A DNA stretch of 64,000 nt from UBA668 sp963720695 (GCA_963720695.1 CAVRGG010000004.1:62001-126000), one strand, 5' to 3'; shown: positions 9,908 to 18,534, numbered from the stretch's first letter. A program made the numbers and translations. Notes: generated by a model from the letters alone, not told the origin.

Positions 9908-11356
9908 TCACTGGGGAGCGGACGGGTGGAAGATGGGATACGAGCGCTCGAACAGCGCATCGGTGTGCTCGCGGACATCGTGATAGACGGAGGCCATCTG
10001 CGCGTACACCGCGCCGCGCTCGGCATCGGGTTCGAAGGCCTCGTGCGGTGCCGTCATTCGGGCTGCGGCCGCCTCGATGTCGGCGTGGACCCCCGCACCG
10101 GCAGCGGCGCAGATCGCCGCACCGAGTGCAGCACCGCCGCCATCGGCATGGCGCGACGCACGGAGTCCGAAGACGTCGGCGAAGATCTGCATCACGAGCG
10201 GACTGTGCGATCCGCCACCGGAGACGACGATCTCGTCGAGGGCGATGCCGAGCTCTGCGCACATGGCGTCGACGTGCCGCCGCATGGTGAGCGCAATGGC
10301 CTCGAGGATCGAGCGGTAGACGTGGCCGCGGGTGTGTCGCGCATCGAAGCCCAGCATCATTCCCTTGCGGAACGGCTTGTCCGTGGTCGCCAACCAGTCC
10401 AGCACCGTCATCAGACCGTCGCTGCCGGCCGGGACGACCGCCGCCTCACGCTCGATGTACTGCTCGCGCGACAGCCCGAGCGAGACCGCCCGCTCCGCCA
10501 CCTCGTCGCCGAGCATGTCGAGGAACCAGGTCAGCGTCCACATGCCTCGCCGTACCCCATCGCTCTCGTACAGGTACCGGTGCGGCACGGCGGCGAAGTT
10601 CGTCCAGAATCCGGTCGGCGACACGTGGTTCTCGCTGCCGTGCACCATCGCCGCGATGTACGTACCGAGTGAGATCAGCGCCGTCGTCTCGCCCAGGGAG
10701 CCGGAGCCGAGCATCTCGACCGCCTTGTCGTTCGCGGTCTGGACCACCGCGATCCCCGCGGGCATGCCGGTGGCCTCGGCCGCCGCTTCGGTGAGTGACC
10801 CGATCACTTCTCCCGGTTGTTGCAACTCGAACAACATTTCTCGGGTCACGCCGAAGCGACGGTACAGGGCAGGGTCTTCACTCCAGTCCCATGTGTCGGT
10901 GTCGATCGGCCACTGCAACAGGATGTTGTTCGCAGCGGTGTCGCGGAAGCGTCCCGTGAACCGGTGGGCGAGATACCCGGACGACGTGGTGGCGAACGCG
11001 AGGTCGCCACTGTCGGGAACGTAGGGCTGATAGGCACGGTCGTCCATCCAGCTGATGACGGGCTCGATCAACGACCCGTCCGCCGCGAGGAACGCCTTGC
11101 AGCACCGGATCGTGCACAGACCGACACCGACGATCTCCGTCGGGTCGCCCGTGAACTGCGCCATCGCCTGCCGACTCGCCGATGCGATCGAGTCCCACAG
11201 GTCATCGTCGGGATGCACGGCCACTCCGTGGCGCGGCCGGCTCATCGGGCGCAGCATCTGCTGCCCCCGAGCCACGGCGCGCCCGGCCGCATCGAAGACG
11301 ACCACCTTGGCACTCTGCGTGCCGCAGTCGACACCGATGAGGTACGGACCGGTCAT
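9908..11356 (-). CDS. FGGY-family carbohydrate kinase, YgcE-like
   Basis: A 482-residue kinase of the FGGY (xylulokinase/glycerol kinase) family. The N-terminal actin-like domain starts with LIGVDCGTQSAKVVVFD (phosphate-1 loop). The second domain carries GETTALISLGTYIA and the adenosine motif DEIVVSGGGSHSPLVMQIFADVFG. It phosphorylates a sugar or polyol using ATP. Its neighbours (a YgcW-type SDR 27 bases upstream and a YgcU-type oxidase 10 bases downstream) match the E. coli ygc trio, so a shared polyol or sugar-acid pathway is likely. The substrate is unknown. Confidence 0.88.
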   Translation of the reverse strand: MTGPYLIGVDCGTQSAKVVVFDAAGRAVARGQQMLRPMSRPRHGVAVHPDDDLWDSIASASRQAMAQFTGDPTEIVGVGLCTIRCCKAFLAADGSLIEPVISWMDDRAYQPYVPDSGDLAFATTSSGYLAHRFTGRFRDTAANNILLQWPIDTDTWDWSEDPALYRRFGVTREMLFELQQPGEVIGSLTEAAAEATGMPAGIAVVQTANDKAVEMLGSGSLGETTALISLGTYIAAMVHGSENHVSPTGFWTNFAAVPHRYLYESDGVRRGMWTLTWFLDMLGDEVAERAVSLGLSREQYIEREAAVVPAGSDGLMTVLDWLATTDKPFRKGMMLGFDARHTRGHVYRSILEAIALTMRRHVDAMCAELGIALDEIVVSGGGSHSPLVMQIFADVFGLRASRHADGGGAALGAAICAAAGAGVHADIEAAAARMTAPHEAFEPDAERGAVYAQMASVYHDVREHTDALFERSYPIFHPSAPQ

Positions 11357-11383
11357 GGTCGTGCGGTCCTTGCTGCCGTCGTC

Positions 11384-12160
11384 CTAGCGGACGAGGTAGC
11401 CGCCGTCCACCGAGAGGATGTGACCGTTGACGTAGTCCGAGGCGCGACTGGCGAGGAACACCACGGCACCCATCAGATCGGCGGGGTCGCCCCAGCGGTC
11501 GGCCGGGATGTGATCGAGCACACGACGGCTGCTCTCGGGATTGCTGCGGGTGTTGGCGGTGATCGCCGTCGCGTAGTACCCGGGGGCGATCCCGTTCACC
11601 TGGATGTTGTACATCGCCAACTCGTCGCAATAGGCCTTCGTGAGTCCAGCGATACCGTGCTTGGTCGCGGCGTACGCGGGCGAGAGCCGGCCGCCGAGGA
11701 AGCTGAACATCGAACAGATGTTGATGATCTTCCCACTGCGTTGGGGGATCATCCATTTCGCCGCCTCGTGGCTCATCTCGAACGCGGCGGTGAGGTTGAC
11801 CGCCACCGTCGCGTCCCACTTGTCGCGACCGAACTCGAGCACCTCGCCGAGCGGGCACACACCGGCGCTGTTGATCAGGATGTCGACGGATCCGAGACGC
11901 TCGACACAGGCATCGATGACGTGGGCCGGAGCTCCCGTCGATGTGATGTCGGCCTCCATGAACTCGTAGCGGACACCGGCACCCTGGACCAGTTCGCGAG
12001 TCGTGCCGTCGTCGTCGACGATGCTCGGCACGAACACGTCGGCGCCGCCCTTGGCGAGCGCGAGGGTGAAGGCCTGTCCGAGCCCGGTGTTGCCACCGGT
12101 GACGATGGCGTGCTTGCCGCGCAGGCTGAAGAAGTCCAGCGCGAAGTCGGTGATGTCCAT
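11384..12160 (-). CDS. SDR family oxidoreductase, YgcW-like
   Basis: A 258-residue classical short-chain dehydrogenase. It has the cofactor loop TGGNTGLGQAF near residue 20, a NSAGV stretch replacing the usual NNAG, and catalytic Ser (ICSMFS) with Tyr-x3-Lys (YAATKHG). The protein follows E. coli YgcW almost throughout as I recall it, including the FFSLRGK start, SGKIINICS, YCDELAMYNIQVNGIAPGYY and the end VDGGYLVR. NAD(P)-dependent oxidation of a polyol or sugar acid is the expected reaction. First gene of the three-gene minus-strand operon. Confidence 0.9.
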   Translation of the reverse strand: MDITDFALDFFSLRGKHAIVTGGNTGLGQAFTLALAKGGADVFVPSIVDDDGTTRELVQGAGVRYEFMEADITSTGAPAHVIDACVERLGSVDILINSAGVCPLGEVLEFGRDKWDATVAVNLTAAFEMSHEAAKWMIPQRSGKIINICSMFSFLGGRLSPAYAATKHGIAGLTKAYCDELAMYNIQVNGIAPGYYATAITANTRSNPESSRRVLDHIPADRWGDPADLMGAVVFLASRASDYVNGHILSVDGGYLVR

Positions 12161-12234
12161 TCGAGCTCTCTCTCGGGCCGGGGCGAGTCGGATCCTACTC
12201 CGAACCCGTCACGCGGAATGGAACACTCGTACCG

Positions 12235-13266
12235 TCAATTCGCCGACTCCGGCGATGCAGGAACGACAGCGAAGATGCGCACCACGGCTGCGCCGAGCAG
12301 GGCGAGTCCGGCGACGAAGCAGGTCACGGCACTCGCTCGGCTGAACCAGTCCGGAAGCGACCCGAACACCTGGCTGTGCGACAGCGAGTCCAATCGGTCC
12401 CACCCGCCGACGATGGCGAGGATCGCCCCAGCCACGGCGAGGCTGATGACCCCTCGACCCGGCCGGCGAGTCTGGATCGCGGCAACAGCGAGCGCGCCGA
12501 CCACCACGACCGGCCAGATGACGTACCAGATCCGACCGCTGCTGGTCCCCGTGGTCACCGTGAGATAGCTGATGCTGTCGAGCGTGAACAATCCTGCGGC
12601 GACGCCGCCGACGGCCAGGACCGGCCACACGATCCCTTTGCGGACGAGGGCGACGACGAGTCCGAGGACGACGGCGAGCCCGAGCCCCATCAACAACCAC
12701 GGCGTCCGCGAGGGCGGTGGCACCCACAGCAGACGCCCGGTGATCGTCGCCGGTTCACCGTCGACCGTCACCGGGATCTCCCACTTGGGGAACACGACCG
12801 TCAACTGGTCGGGGTGGGCACGGACCTCGGCCGACGGCGTCGGATCCATCCAGTGGGTCCGGTGGTCGTGCCAACTGGTCGACGGTGTCGTCGAGAGGCG
12901 CTCCCACTCGGGTGCTGCCGTCGCATCGGCCTGGACCGGCAACTGGACGCGGGCATAGCGGTCCGTGTTGAGGTAGGTCGCCGGAGAATGGACGTTGCGT
13001 TCCACGCCGGAGGGGTCGATCCGCAGGAACGGCTCGCCCTCGTAGCCGAGCACGATCACCTCACCGCTGCCCGTCCAGTCGAGCGTGACCGTACTGTCGC
13101 TGTCCTGGTAGCCCACCGTGAGGCCGTCGACTGCGGGCGACACGGCGGTCTGGTCCGTGCGGTAGTTCGACGTCGCCTGTCCCCCACCGTGCATCGGTGC
13201 CGGGGCGAGACCGGGAACGAGCGCCAGGAAGGCGACGAAGCGGTGCCGAAGGGCGAGGTCCGTCAC
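12235..13266 (-). CDS. Membrane protein of unknown function, copper-cluster associated
   Basis: A 343-residue exported membrane protein with a short N-terminal signal helix, an extracytoplasmic beta-rich region of about 180 residues, and four or five C-terminal hydrophobic helices (first WLLMGLGLAVVLGLVVALV). Phrases such as the YRTDQTAVSPAVDGLTV segment resemble proteins found next to copC/copD in other actinobacteria, from memory. GTG start; it overlaps the CopC-CopD stop by 4 bases, so translation is probably coupled. A role in copper handling is inferred from context only. Confidence 0.7.
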   Translation of the reverse strand: MTDLALRHRFVAFLALVPGLAPAPMHGGGQATSNYRTDQTAVSPAVDGLTVGYQDSDSTVTLDWTGSGEVIVLGYEGEPFLRIDPSGVERNVHSPATYLNTDRYARVQLPVQADATAAPEWERLSTTPSTSWHDHRTHWMDPTPSAEVRAHPDQLTVVFPKWEIPVTVDGEPATITGRLLWVPPPSRTPWLLMGLGLAVVLGLVVALVRKGIVWPVLAVGGVAAGLFTLDSISYLTVTTGTSSGRIWYVIWPVVVVGALAVAAIQTRRPGRGVISLAVAGAILAIVGGWDRLDSLSHSQVFGSLPDWFSRASAVTCFVAGLALLGAAVVRIFAVVPASPESAN

Positions 13267-14885
13267 TTCACCTCCATGTCGGTCGAGAACGTCGTCGCGT
13301 CGAAGTCACCGTAGCGAGCGATCACCGTGATCCGCCAGAGACCGGGGAACGGGAAGTCGATGCCGTTGCCCGTGAGGTGTCCGGGTCCGGCGACCGAGAG
13401 GGGGAGGTCGATGGGTCCGATCTGTTGCGCCGGAAGCGTCGCCGTCACCTTGATCTCCGTCGGTTGTTCCAAGGAGCCAGACGCACTCGAGATGTAGACG
13501 TGCATGGTCGTGCCGCCACTGACGGCGGGGTCCAGCGTCACCTGTGCGATCCGGTTGTCCTCGACGATGTCGGCGGTCGCGAGGGCTGGTGTGCCGGCCT
13601 CCACCGGAGGCGGCGAACTCACCAGCCCTGCTGTGGCGACCAGCACGACCACGAGACCGACGGCCTCCATCGCCACGGTGCGGCGCAGCCGGGGCGCTCG
13701 GTCGCCGTCCGCGCCGTCTGCGACTGCGTCGGCGGACGGTGCGACGAGCCGTCTGCTCAGCGACGCGAGACCGACCACCACGGCGACCACGACGAGCTTG
13801 AAGATCAGCCAGCGGCCATAGCTGCTGTGCACGAGCGCGCTGAACGAGTCCGACTGACGCCAGGCGTTGACCGCCCCTGTGACGGCGAGCGTCGCCACCG
13901 ACCCGAGGGCCAGCGGCGAGAACCTGCTCGCCAGCGCAAGCATCCGGTCTCGCGGTGAGAGCACGAGGAGGCCGATGCCTCCGGCCCAGAGCGACATCGC
14001 CACGAGGTGGACGACCGTCACCGTGAACCCGACCACGACCAGACGACCGGTGACACCGTGCCCCCCGGCGGCGCTCGTGCACACCAGCGCGACGCCGATC
14101 ACGATGGCCGCGATCCGCCACGGCCCTTGCGCATGCCGACGACGCAGTACGACCAGGGGCACGGCCAGCGCGAAGACGACGAGGCGCGCCAGCCACCAGC
14201 GGCCCGCGTCGGTGTCGGCGACGGCGCCCCAGTCGGCAGCACGACCGACCGTCGTCGCGGCCTGAGCCGAGATCATCACGGCGGATCCCACCACCCCGGC
14301 GGCGACACCGATCCATGCGACGAGGCCTGTTCGGCGACCCCCGACATCCTCGGGAATGCACCAGAGCGCGACCGAGAGACCGCCCAGGAGCAACGCCATG
14401 CCGGCGAACCCCAGCGCTCGACCGGCGGCGAGGCCGGCCTGATCGCTCGCCGAGGTCTCGTTCTGCGTGAGCAGGTCGCTCACCAGATTCGGGTCGGTCG
14501 GACTCGGCGCACCCACGGAGAACGTGAACGCACCACTCACGGGATGTGAATCGGCCGAGATGGCCTTCCAGGCGACCACGTAGGTGCCGTCCGGCAAGGC
14601 CGGCACATCGGCGGCGAGGGTGCTCTTGCCGCCGTCTTGACGGATCGAGCCGATCTCGACGGGGGTGCCGTCGCCCGCCACGACGCGAATCGAGTCGGCA
14701 AGCGGGTTCACCCGTTCGCTGAACGTCAACACCACCTCGCTGGGGGAGGCGGCCAGCAGTGCGTTGGCCTGTGGGTTGGTCGACTCCAACGTCGCGTGCG
14801 CGCTGACCACACCGGAAAATCCGGCAAGTGCCGCCACGACGACGCCCGCCGCTGCGACTGCGTGCCGCCAGCGCAAAGAACCCAT
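13263..14885 (-). CDS. CopC-CopD fusion, copper resistance/import protein
   Basis: A 540-residue fusion. A signal peptide is followed by a CopC domain (about residues 30-125) whose mature N terminus starts at the His of SAHATLESTNPQ, the usual copper-binding His. DSHPVSGAFTFSVG supplies the second conserved His region. The rest is a polytopic CopD domain with about eight helices, then an extracytoplasmic C-terminal domain of about 120 residues that binds no obvious cofactor. CopC binds Cu(II) in the periplasm and CopD is its membrane partner. ATG at 14885 faces the YcnI-like gene across a 108-base control region that holds an inverted repeat. Confidence 0.92.
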   Translation of the reverse strand: MGSLRWRHAVAAAGVVVAALAGFSGVVSAHATLESTNPQANALLAASPSEVVLTFSERVNPLADSIRVVAGDGTPVEIGSIRQDGGKSTLAADVPALPDGTYVVAWKAISADSHPVSGAFTFSVGAPSPTDPNLVSDLLTQNETSASDQAGLAAGRALGFAGMALLLGGLSVALWCIPEDVGGRRTGLVAWIGVAAGVVGSAVMISAQAATTVGRAADWGAVADTDAGRWWLARLVVFALAVPLVVLRRRHAQGPWRIAAIVIGVALVCTSAAGGHGVTGRLVVVGFTVTVVHLVAMSLWAGGIGLLVLSPRDRMLALASRFSPLALGSVATLAVTGAVNAWRQSDSFSALVHSSYGRWLIFKLVVVAVVVGLASLSRRLVAPSADAVADGADGDRAPRLRRTVAMEAVGLVVVLVATAGLVSSPPPVEAGTPALATADIVEDNRIAQVTLDPAVSGGTTMHVYISSASGSLEQPTEIKVTATLPAQQIGPIDLPLSVAGPGHLTGNGIDFPFPGLWRITVIARYGDFDATTFSTDMEVK

Positions 14886-14913
14886 CGTCTGGTGGTCGTT
14901 CGAGCGGTCCGGG

Positions 14914-14938
14914 AAGTTCCCGGCGATCTCGGGAACTT
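14914..14938. promoter_or_regulatory. Inverted repeat in the copCD/ycnI divergent region
   Basis: A perfect 9-bp inverted repeat (AAGTTCCCG at 14914-14922 and CGGGAACTT at 14930-14938) with a 7-base spacer sits between the two divergent copper genes, 29 bases upstream of copCD. The position suits an operator serving both directions, possibly for a copper-responsive regulator. No such regulator is encoded nearby. Confidence 0.5.
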
Positions 14939-14993
14939 TTGCCCACCGCCCGACGACCAGGATTCCACAGCTTCGCCCACGGAGGTCCCCCGA

Positions 14994-15713
14994 ATGAACC
15001 GCTTGGCATCCAGAACCGCGCTCGGTTTCGCCGGCACCGCACTCCTCGTCGTCGCCGGTTGGGTCGGCCAGGCCAGCGCCCACGTCAGCGTCGACACCCT
15101 GGGAACGGCCCATCAGGGCGACGAGCTCGTCAAGCTCGGATTCGGGGTCCCCAACGAGAGCGACACCGCCGGCACCGTCAAGGTCGAGGTGCAGATGCCG
15201 CAGGACACGCCGCTCACCTTCGTCGCCGTCCAACCCAAGGCCGGGTGGGAGGTCTCCACCACGACCCGCACGCTCGACACGCCGATCACCGGCGAGAGCG
15301 GCACGATCGACTCGGTGATCGACACGGTCACCTGGACCGCCGTCGGCGACACCGTGATCGGCCCCGGCCAGTTCGACCAGTTCTGGCTGTCGGCGGGTTC
15401 GATGCCCGAGGACGCTGACGCGCTGGAGTTCCCGACCGTGCAGACCTACGACAACGGCGACGTGGTGCGCTGGATCGAGCCGGAGTCCTCGTCCGGAGAG
15501 GAACCGGAGCATCCGATCCCCACCTTGCAGCTGGTCGCCGCGGACGCCGCGGTCGAGACGCCCGCCGACACACCCGCCGACACGCCGGCGGCCACCGACG
15601 ACGACGGCGTCGACGGCCTCACCATCGTGGCCCTCGTCGTCGGCATCCTCGGTCTGGCGGCCGGCGCAGCCGCGCTCGCCTCGACGCGCCGACGGTCGGC
15701 CCCGACCGCCTGA
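14994..15713 (+). CDS. YcnI-like copper-associated membrane protein (DUF1775)
   Basis: A 239-residue protein with a signal peptide cleaved before a conserved His (QASAHVSVDT). The mature domain (about 30-165) carries the YcnI pattern, including GVPNESDTAGTVKVEVQMP, the conserved Trp in PKAGWEVST and the FWLSAG stretch. A Thr/Ala/Pro-rich linker, one C-terminal membrane helix and an Arg-rich tail follow. YcnI proteins bind Cu(II) through the N-terminal His and a Glu/Trp brace and occur beside CopC/CopD, as here. The ATG at 14994 follows GGAGG with suitable spacing. Confidence 0.9.
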   Translation: MNRLASRTALGFAGTALLVVAGWVGQASAHVSVDTLGTAHQGDELVKLGFGVPNESDTAGTVKVEVQMPQDTPLTFVAVQPKAGWEVSTTTRTLDTPITGESGTIDSVIDTVTWTAVGDTVIGPGQFDQFWLSAGSMPEDADALEFPTVQTYDNGDVVRWIEPESSSGEEPEHPIPTLQLVAADAAVETPADTPADTPAATDDDGVDGLTIVALVVGILGLAAGAAALASTRRRSAPTA

Positions 15714-15751
15714 CCCCCGACGTCCACCCCGTCACCTCTAGGATCGCCCGA

Positions 15752-16216
15752 ATGCGTCCCTCCCCCATCACCCGCGGTGTCCTGGCCACCGTCGCCGCCG
15801 CGTCGTTCGCGGTCACCAGCTGCGGCTCGGATTCCTCGACGTCCGACACCGCCGCGCCGACCACTGCCGCTGTCGACACCACCGTCGCCGAGGACCAGCC
15901 CGCCACCACCAATGCACCGGCGGTCCCGGCCGATGTCGCCGACGGCGCTGCGCTGATCACGGTCACGGTCGGCACCGACGACTTCGAGTCCACCGGCGGC
16001 ACGCGGGTGGTCAGCGTCCCGAAGGGCACCGAGGTCACCATCGCGCTCACCGACGCGTCGGCGGATCAGGAGTACCACCTCCACGGCTACGACATCGAAG
16101 TGGCGGCGGCCAAGGGCGAGACGGGGAAGATCTCCTTCACCGCCGACCAGACCGGCCAGTTCGACGTCGAGAGCCACGACACGGAGGCCACCCTGCTGGT
16201 CCTCGTCGTGGTCTGA
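15752..16216 (+). CDS. Cupredoxin-domain lipoprotein
   Basis: A 154-residue lipoprotein: signal peptide with lipobox VTSC (Cys near residue 24), a Thr/Asp-rich linker to about residue 65, then a small beta-barrel of the EfeO/cupredoxin_1 type. Two His lie in YHLHGYDI and one His in VESHDTEATLLVLVVV at the C terminus. The Cys and Met ligands of a classical blue-copper site are absent, so if it binds copper the site is not type 1. Context after the YcnI-like gene (38-base gap) argues for copper binding or transfer at the cell surface. Confidence 0.75.
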   Translation: MRPSPITRGVLATVAAASFAVTSCGSDSSTSDTAAPTTAAVDTTVAEDQPATTNAPAVPADVADGAALITVTVGTDDFESTGGTRVVSVPKGTEVTIALTDASADQEYHLHGYDIEVAAAKGETGKISFTADQTGQFDVESHDTEATLLVLVVV

Positions 16217-16241
16217 CACGCACGCTCGACCGGGTCGGCCG

Positions 16242-16259
16242 GCTGAAGGTTCCTTCAGC
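16242..16259. promoter_or_regulatory. Palindrome upstream of the CBM48 gene
   Basis: GCTGAAGG and CCTTCAGC (16242-16249 and 16252-16259) form a perfect dyad. The half-site CCTTCAGC/G recurs 4 bases later (16263 onward). It lies 25 bases after the cupredoxin stop and 67 bases before the CBM48 gene. It could be an operator or a short terminator. Confidence 0.35.
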
Positions 16260-16326
16260 GACCTTCAGCGTCCACACAGCGACGGAGGCACACACTGCGG
16301 GCGTTCCCGCAACCCAAGGAGTCTCC

Positions 16327-16680
16327 ATGATCACCACCAGCGCCCTTCCCACCGGCGATGTCCTCGTCACGTTCATGATCGACGACAGCCGACCCGTCTC
16401 GGTGGTGGGGGACTTCAACAACTGGGATCCGACCCGCCACCCGATGATCGAGGAGATCGACGGTCGTCGGTTCGTGACGGTCTCGGTGCGCCCCGACGAG
16501 CCCATCACGTTCAGGTACCTTGCCGACGGTGGTGAGTTCTTCGACGACCCGGCCGCCGACCGGATCGAACCGAACGGGTACGGCCAGACCCACGGCGTGC
16601 TCGACGAGTGCCTTCGGGTCGACCAGGCGCCGGTGGTGCGCCAGGACCACCGCCTGACGCTCGTCGACGCCCACCACTGA
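16327..16680 (+). CDS. Stand-alone CBM48/glycogen-binding-domain protein
   Basis: A 117-residue protein made almost entirely of one isoamylase N-terminal/AMPK-type carbohydrate-binding module, with the hallmark VVGDFNNWDPTRHPM near residue 27 and the ITFRYLADGGEFFDDP strand later. Such modules bind alpha-glucans such as glycogen. There is no catalytic domain, so a scaffold or regulatory role in glycogen or trehalose metabolism is likely (inference). A good AAGGAG ribosome site precedes the ATG. No glycogen gene is nearby. Confidence 0.82.
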   Translation: MITTSALPTGDVLVTFMIDDSRPVSVVGDFNNWDPTRHPMIEEIDGRRFVTVSVRPDEPITFRYLADGGEFFDDPAADRIEPNGYGQTHGVLDECLRVDQAPVVRQDHRLTLVDAHH

Positions 16681-16706
16681 GTCAGAAGCGACAGGTCAGA
16701 AGCGAC
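16681..16706. repeat. 12-bp tandem direct repeat at the SDR gene end
   Basis: GTCAGAAGCGAC occurs at 16681-16692 and again at 16695-16706, two bases apart. The second copy contains the stop codon and last codons of the SDR gene, so the 3' end of that gene has been duplicated into the convergent intergenic space. Confidence 0.7.
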
Positions 16707-17466
16707 CGCCGTCGACGAGGAACTGCTGTGCGGTGCACGCGGCTCCGTCGTCGGCGGCGAGGAAGAGCACCATCTGAGCGAATTCGTCGGGCGTGATGCG
16801 TCGTTTGATCGCCTGGTCGCGCATGGTCGCCGCCTCGCCCTCCGGACTCCACCACTTGGTCAGCTGTCGTTCTGTCGGCACCCAGCCCGGCATGACGGTG
16901 TTGACCCGCACACCGTGGGGTCCGAAGGTGCGAGCCATGGTCCGGGTGATCCCCTCGACCGCCGACTTGGCGATCGCGTACCCCGGGAACATGTCCTCCT
17001 GCATGAGGTAGCTGCTCGATCCGATGTTGATGATCGAACCCGTGCCTGCCTCGATCATCCCCGGGGCCAGCGCCTGGATGGCGAAGAAGTAGTGGCGCAG
17101 GTTGGTGGCCATCCGGTTGTCGAAGTACTCGACGCTCATGTCGCGCCAGTCGTGCCGGTCGTCATTGGCCGCGTTGTTGACGAGGACCGCGACGCCGCCG
17201 AGCACTTCCACCGCGGCCGCGCAGGCTCGCTGCAGTGCGGGGATGTCGAGCAGGTCGAGCGCGAAGAAGACCGGCGCATGGGCCGCACCGGCGTCCACAC
17301 AACGCTGAATGGTCGCCGATGCGGCGACCTCGTCGAGATCGACGAACGCGACCTTGGAGCCCTGGCGAGCGAACTGCTCCACGAGTGCGGCACCGATCCC
17401 GGCCGCGCCGCCGGTGATGAACACCCCGCGGTCGACGAGCGATGGATAGCTGGCGTAGTTGGTCAT
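16696..17466 (-). CDS. SDR family oxidoreductase
   Basis: A 256-residue classical short-chain dehydrogenase with TGGAAGIGAALVEQFARQG at the cofactor site, VNNAAND, a catalytic Ser in NIGSSSYL and Tyr-x3-Lys in YAIAKSAVEG. The acidic FVDLDE after the second strand suggests NAD(H) preference. It ends in the usual QQFLVDGGRF. The ATG overlaps the stop of the upstream hydroxyacid dehydrogenase gene (ATGA), so the two act as an operon, probably in oxidation of a sugar acid or similar compound (inference). Confidence 0.9.
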   Translation of the reverse strand: MTNYASYPSLVDRGVFITGGAAGIGAALVEQFARQGSKVAFVDLDEVAASATIQRCVDAGAAHAPVFFALDLLDIPALQRACAAAVEVLGGVAVLVNNAANDDRHDWRDMSVEYFDNRMATNLRHYFFAIQALAPGMIEAGTGSIINIGSSSYLMQEDMFPGYAIAKSAVEGITRTMARTFGPHGVRVNTVMPGWVPTERQLTKWWSPEGEAATMRDQAIKRRITPDEFAQMVLFLAADDGAACTAQQFLVDGGRF

Positions 17467-18480
17467 GTCGGCTCCTCGGGACGGTCGTTGGATGCCCACC
17501 ACGCCCGGAGGCGTCGGGCATGTGCAGGGTTGACCGTGCGCGGCGGCATCTCCCCGGCGAGCATCGCACGCACCTGGTCGACCGAACTCATCGCCTGAGC
17601 ATCGGCGTTCTCCGGCGTGAGCCCTCCGAGATGCGGGGTCGACGACGACGCCGGGCCGCGCGGCGAGCTCCGGTGACGGCCGCTGGTCGCCGCCGCTCCC
17701 GACGTCCATCGCCAACCCGCCGAGATGACCCGAGTCGAGCGCGGCGACGACCGCTCGCTCGTCGAGCAGTTCGCCCCGCGACACGTTCACCAGGAGTGCC
17801 CCGCGACGCATGGCCCGCAGCGCGACTTCGTCGATGAGATGCACGGTTGCCGGTGACGCCGGTGCGAGCGGCAGCACGACGTCGGCACGGCCGAGCAGTT
17901 CGGTCAGCTCGCATTGTTCGAAGCCGTCGCGACGTGCGTCGGCCACGGGGTCGCACACGAGCACGTCCATGCCGAGATGGCGAAGCACATCGGCGAGGTA
18001 CGACCCGATCGCGCCGTAGCCGATGATGCCGGCAGTCCGTCCGCGGAGCTGGCGTCCGGGGCGTTGCGGAGGTTGGTGTCCGTCGCGGTAGTCGATCGTC
18101 GACTCGCTCACGTTGCGGGCGAGGTCGAGCAGCAGCGCAAGGGCCAGTTCGGCCGTCGAGGCGACGTAGGAGGTGTCAGCTCGCGTGACGATCACCCCGG
18201 CCGTGCTCGCTGCGTCGACGTCGACCGTGCTGATGTCGACGGCACACCGGACGAACGCGACGAGTCGAGGGAGCGACTCGAACAGCCGTGCCTCGCCGGG
18301 CGTGGATCGATGGGCGACGATCACGTCGCACTCCGCTGCGGCCTCGACCAGTTCGTCGGTCGTGAGGTCCCGGGCGTGGGGGTTGACGACGACTCGGGCG
18401 ATCGCCTCCAACTCGGGGAGCGCTCGCCCGTAGTAGGCGGCCCGATCCTCCACGTTGTGCGTGAGCAGCACCGACACCAT
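17463..18480 (-). CDS. D-2-hydroxyacid dehydrogenase, frame interrupted by one extra base
   Basis: NAD-dependent D-isomer 2-hydroxyacid dehydrogenase. The first part (from ATG 18480) has the catalytic Rossmann fold with GIIGYGAIGSYLADVLRHLG and the catalytic Arg in NVSRGELLDE. Near 17638-17655 the frame breaks. Dropping one base at the GTCGTCGTCGAC tract restores STPHLGGLTPENADAQAM with the catalytic His, and runs on to a stop that overlaps the SDR start as ATGA. The corrected length is 338 residues. The usual catalytic Glu in DVFxxEP is replaced (the segment reads DVGSGGDQRPSPE). Sequencing error is likely; real pseudogenisation is possible. Confidence 0.8.
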
Positions 18481-18534
18481 GTCCTCGACGCTAACCGGCC
18501 GGCCCCGGTTCCGAACCGGCCCAGTTGAACCGGC

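Noticed and set aside
16696..18480. A 594-residue hydroxyacid-dehydrogenase/SDR fusion
   Set aside because: The joining region lacks the catalytic His motif in this frame, and a one-base correction yields two normal overlapping genes.
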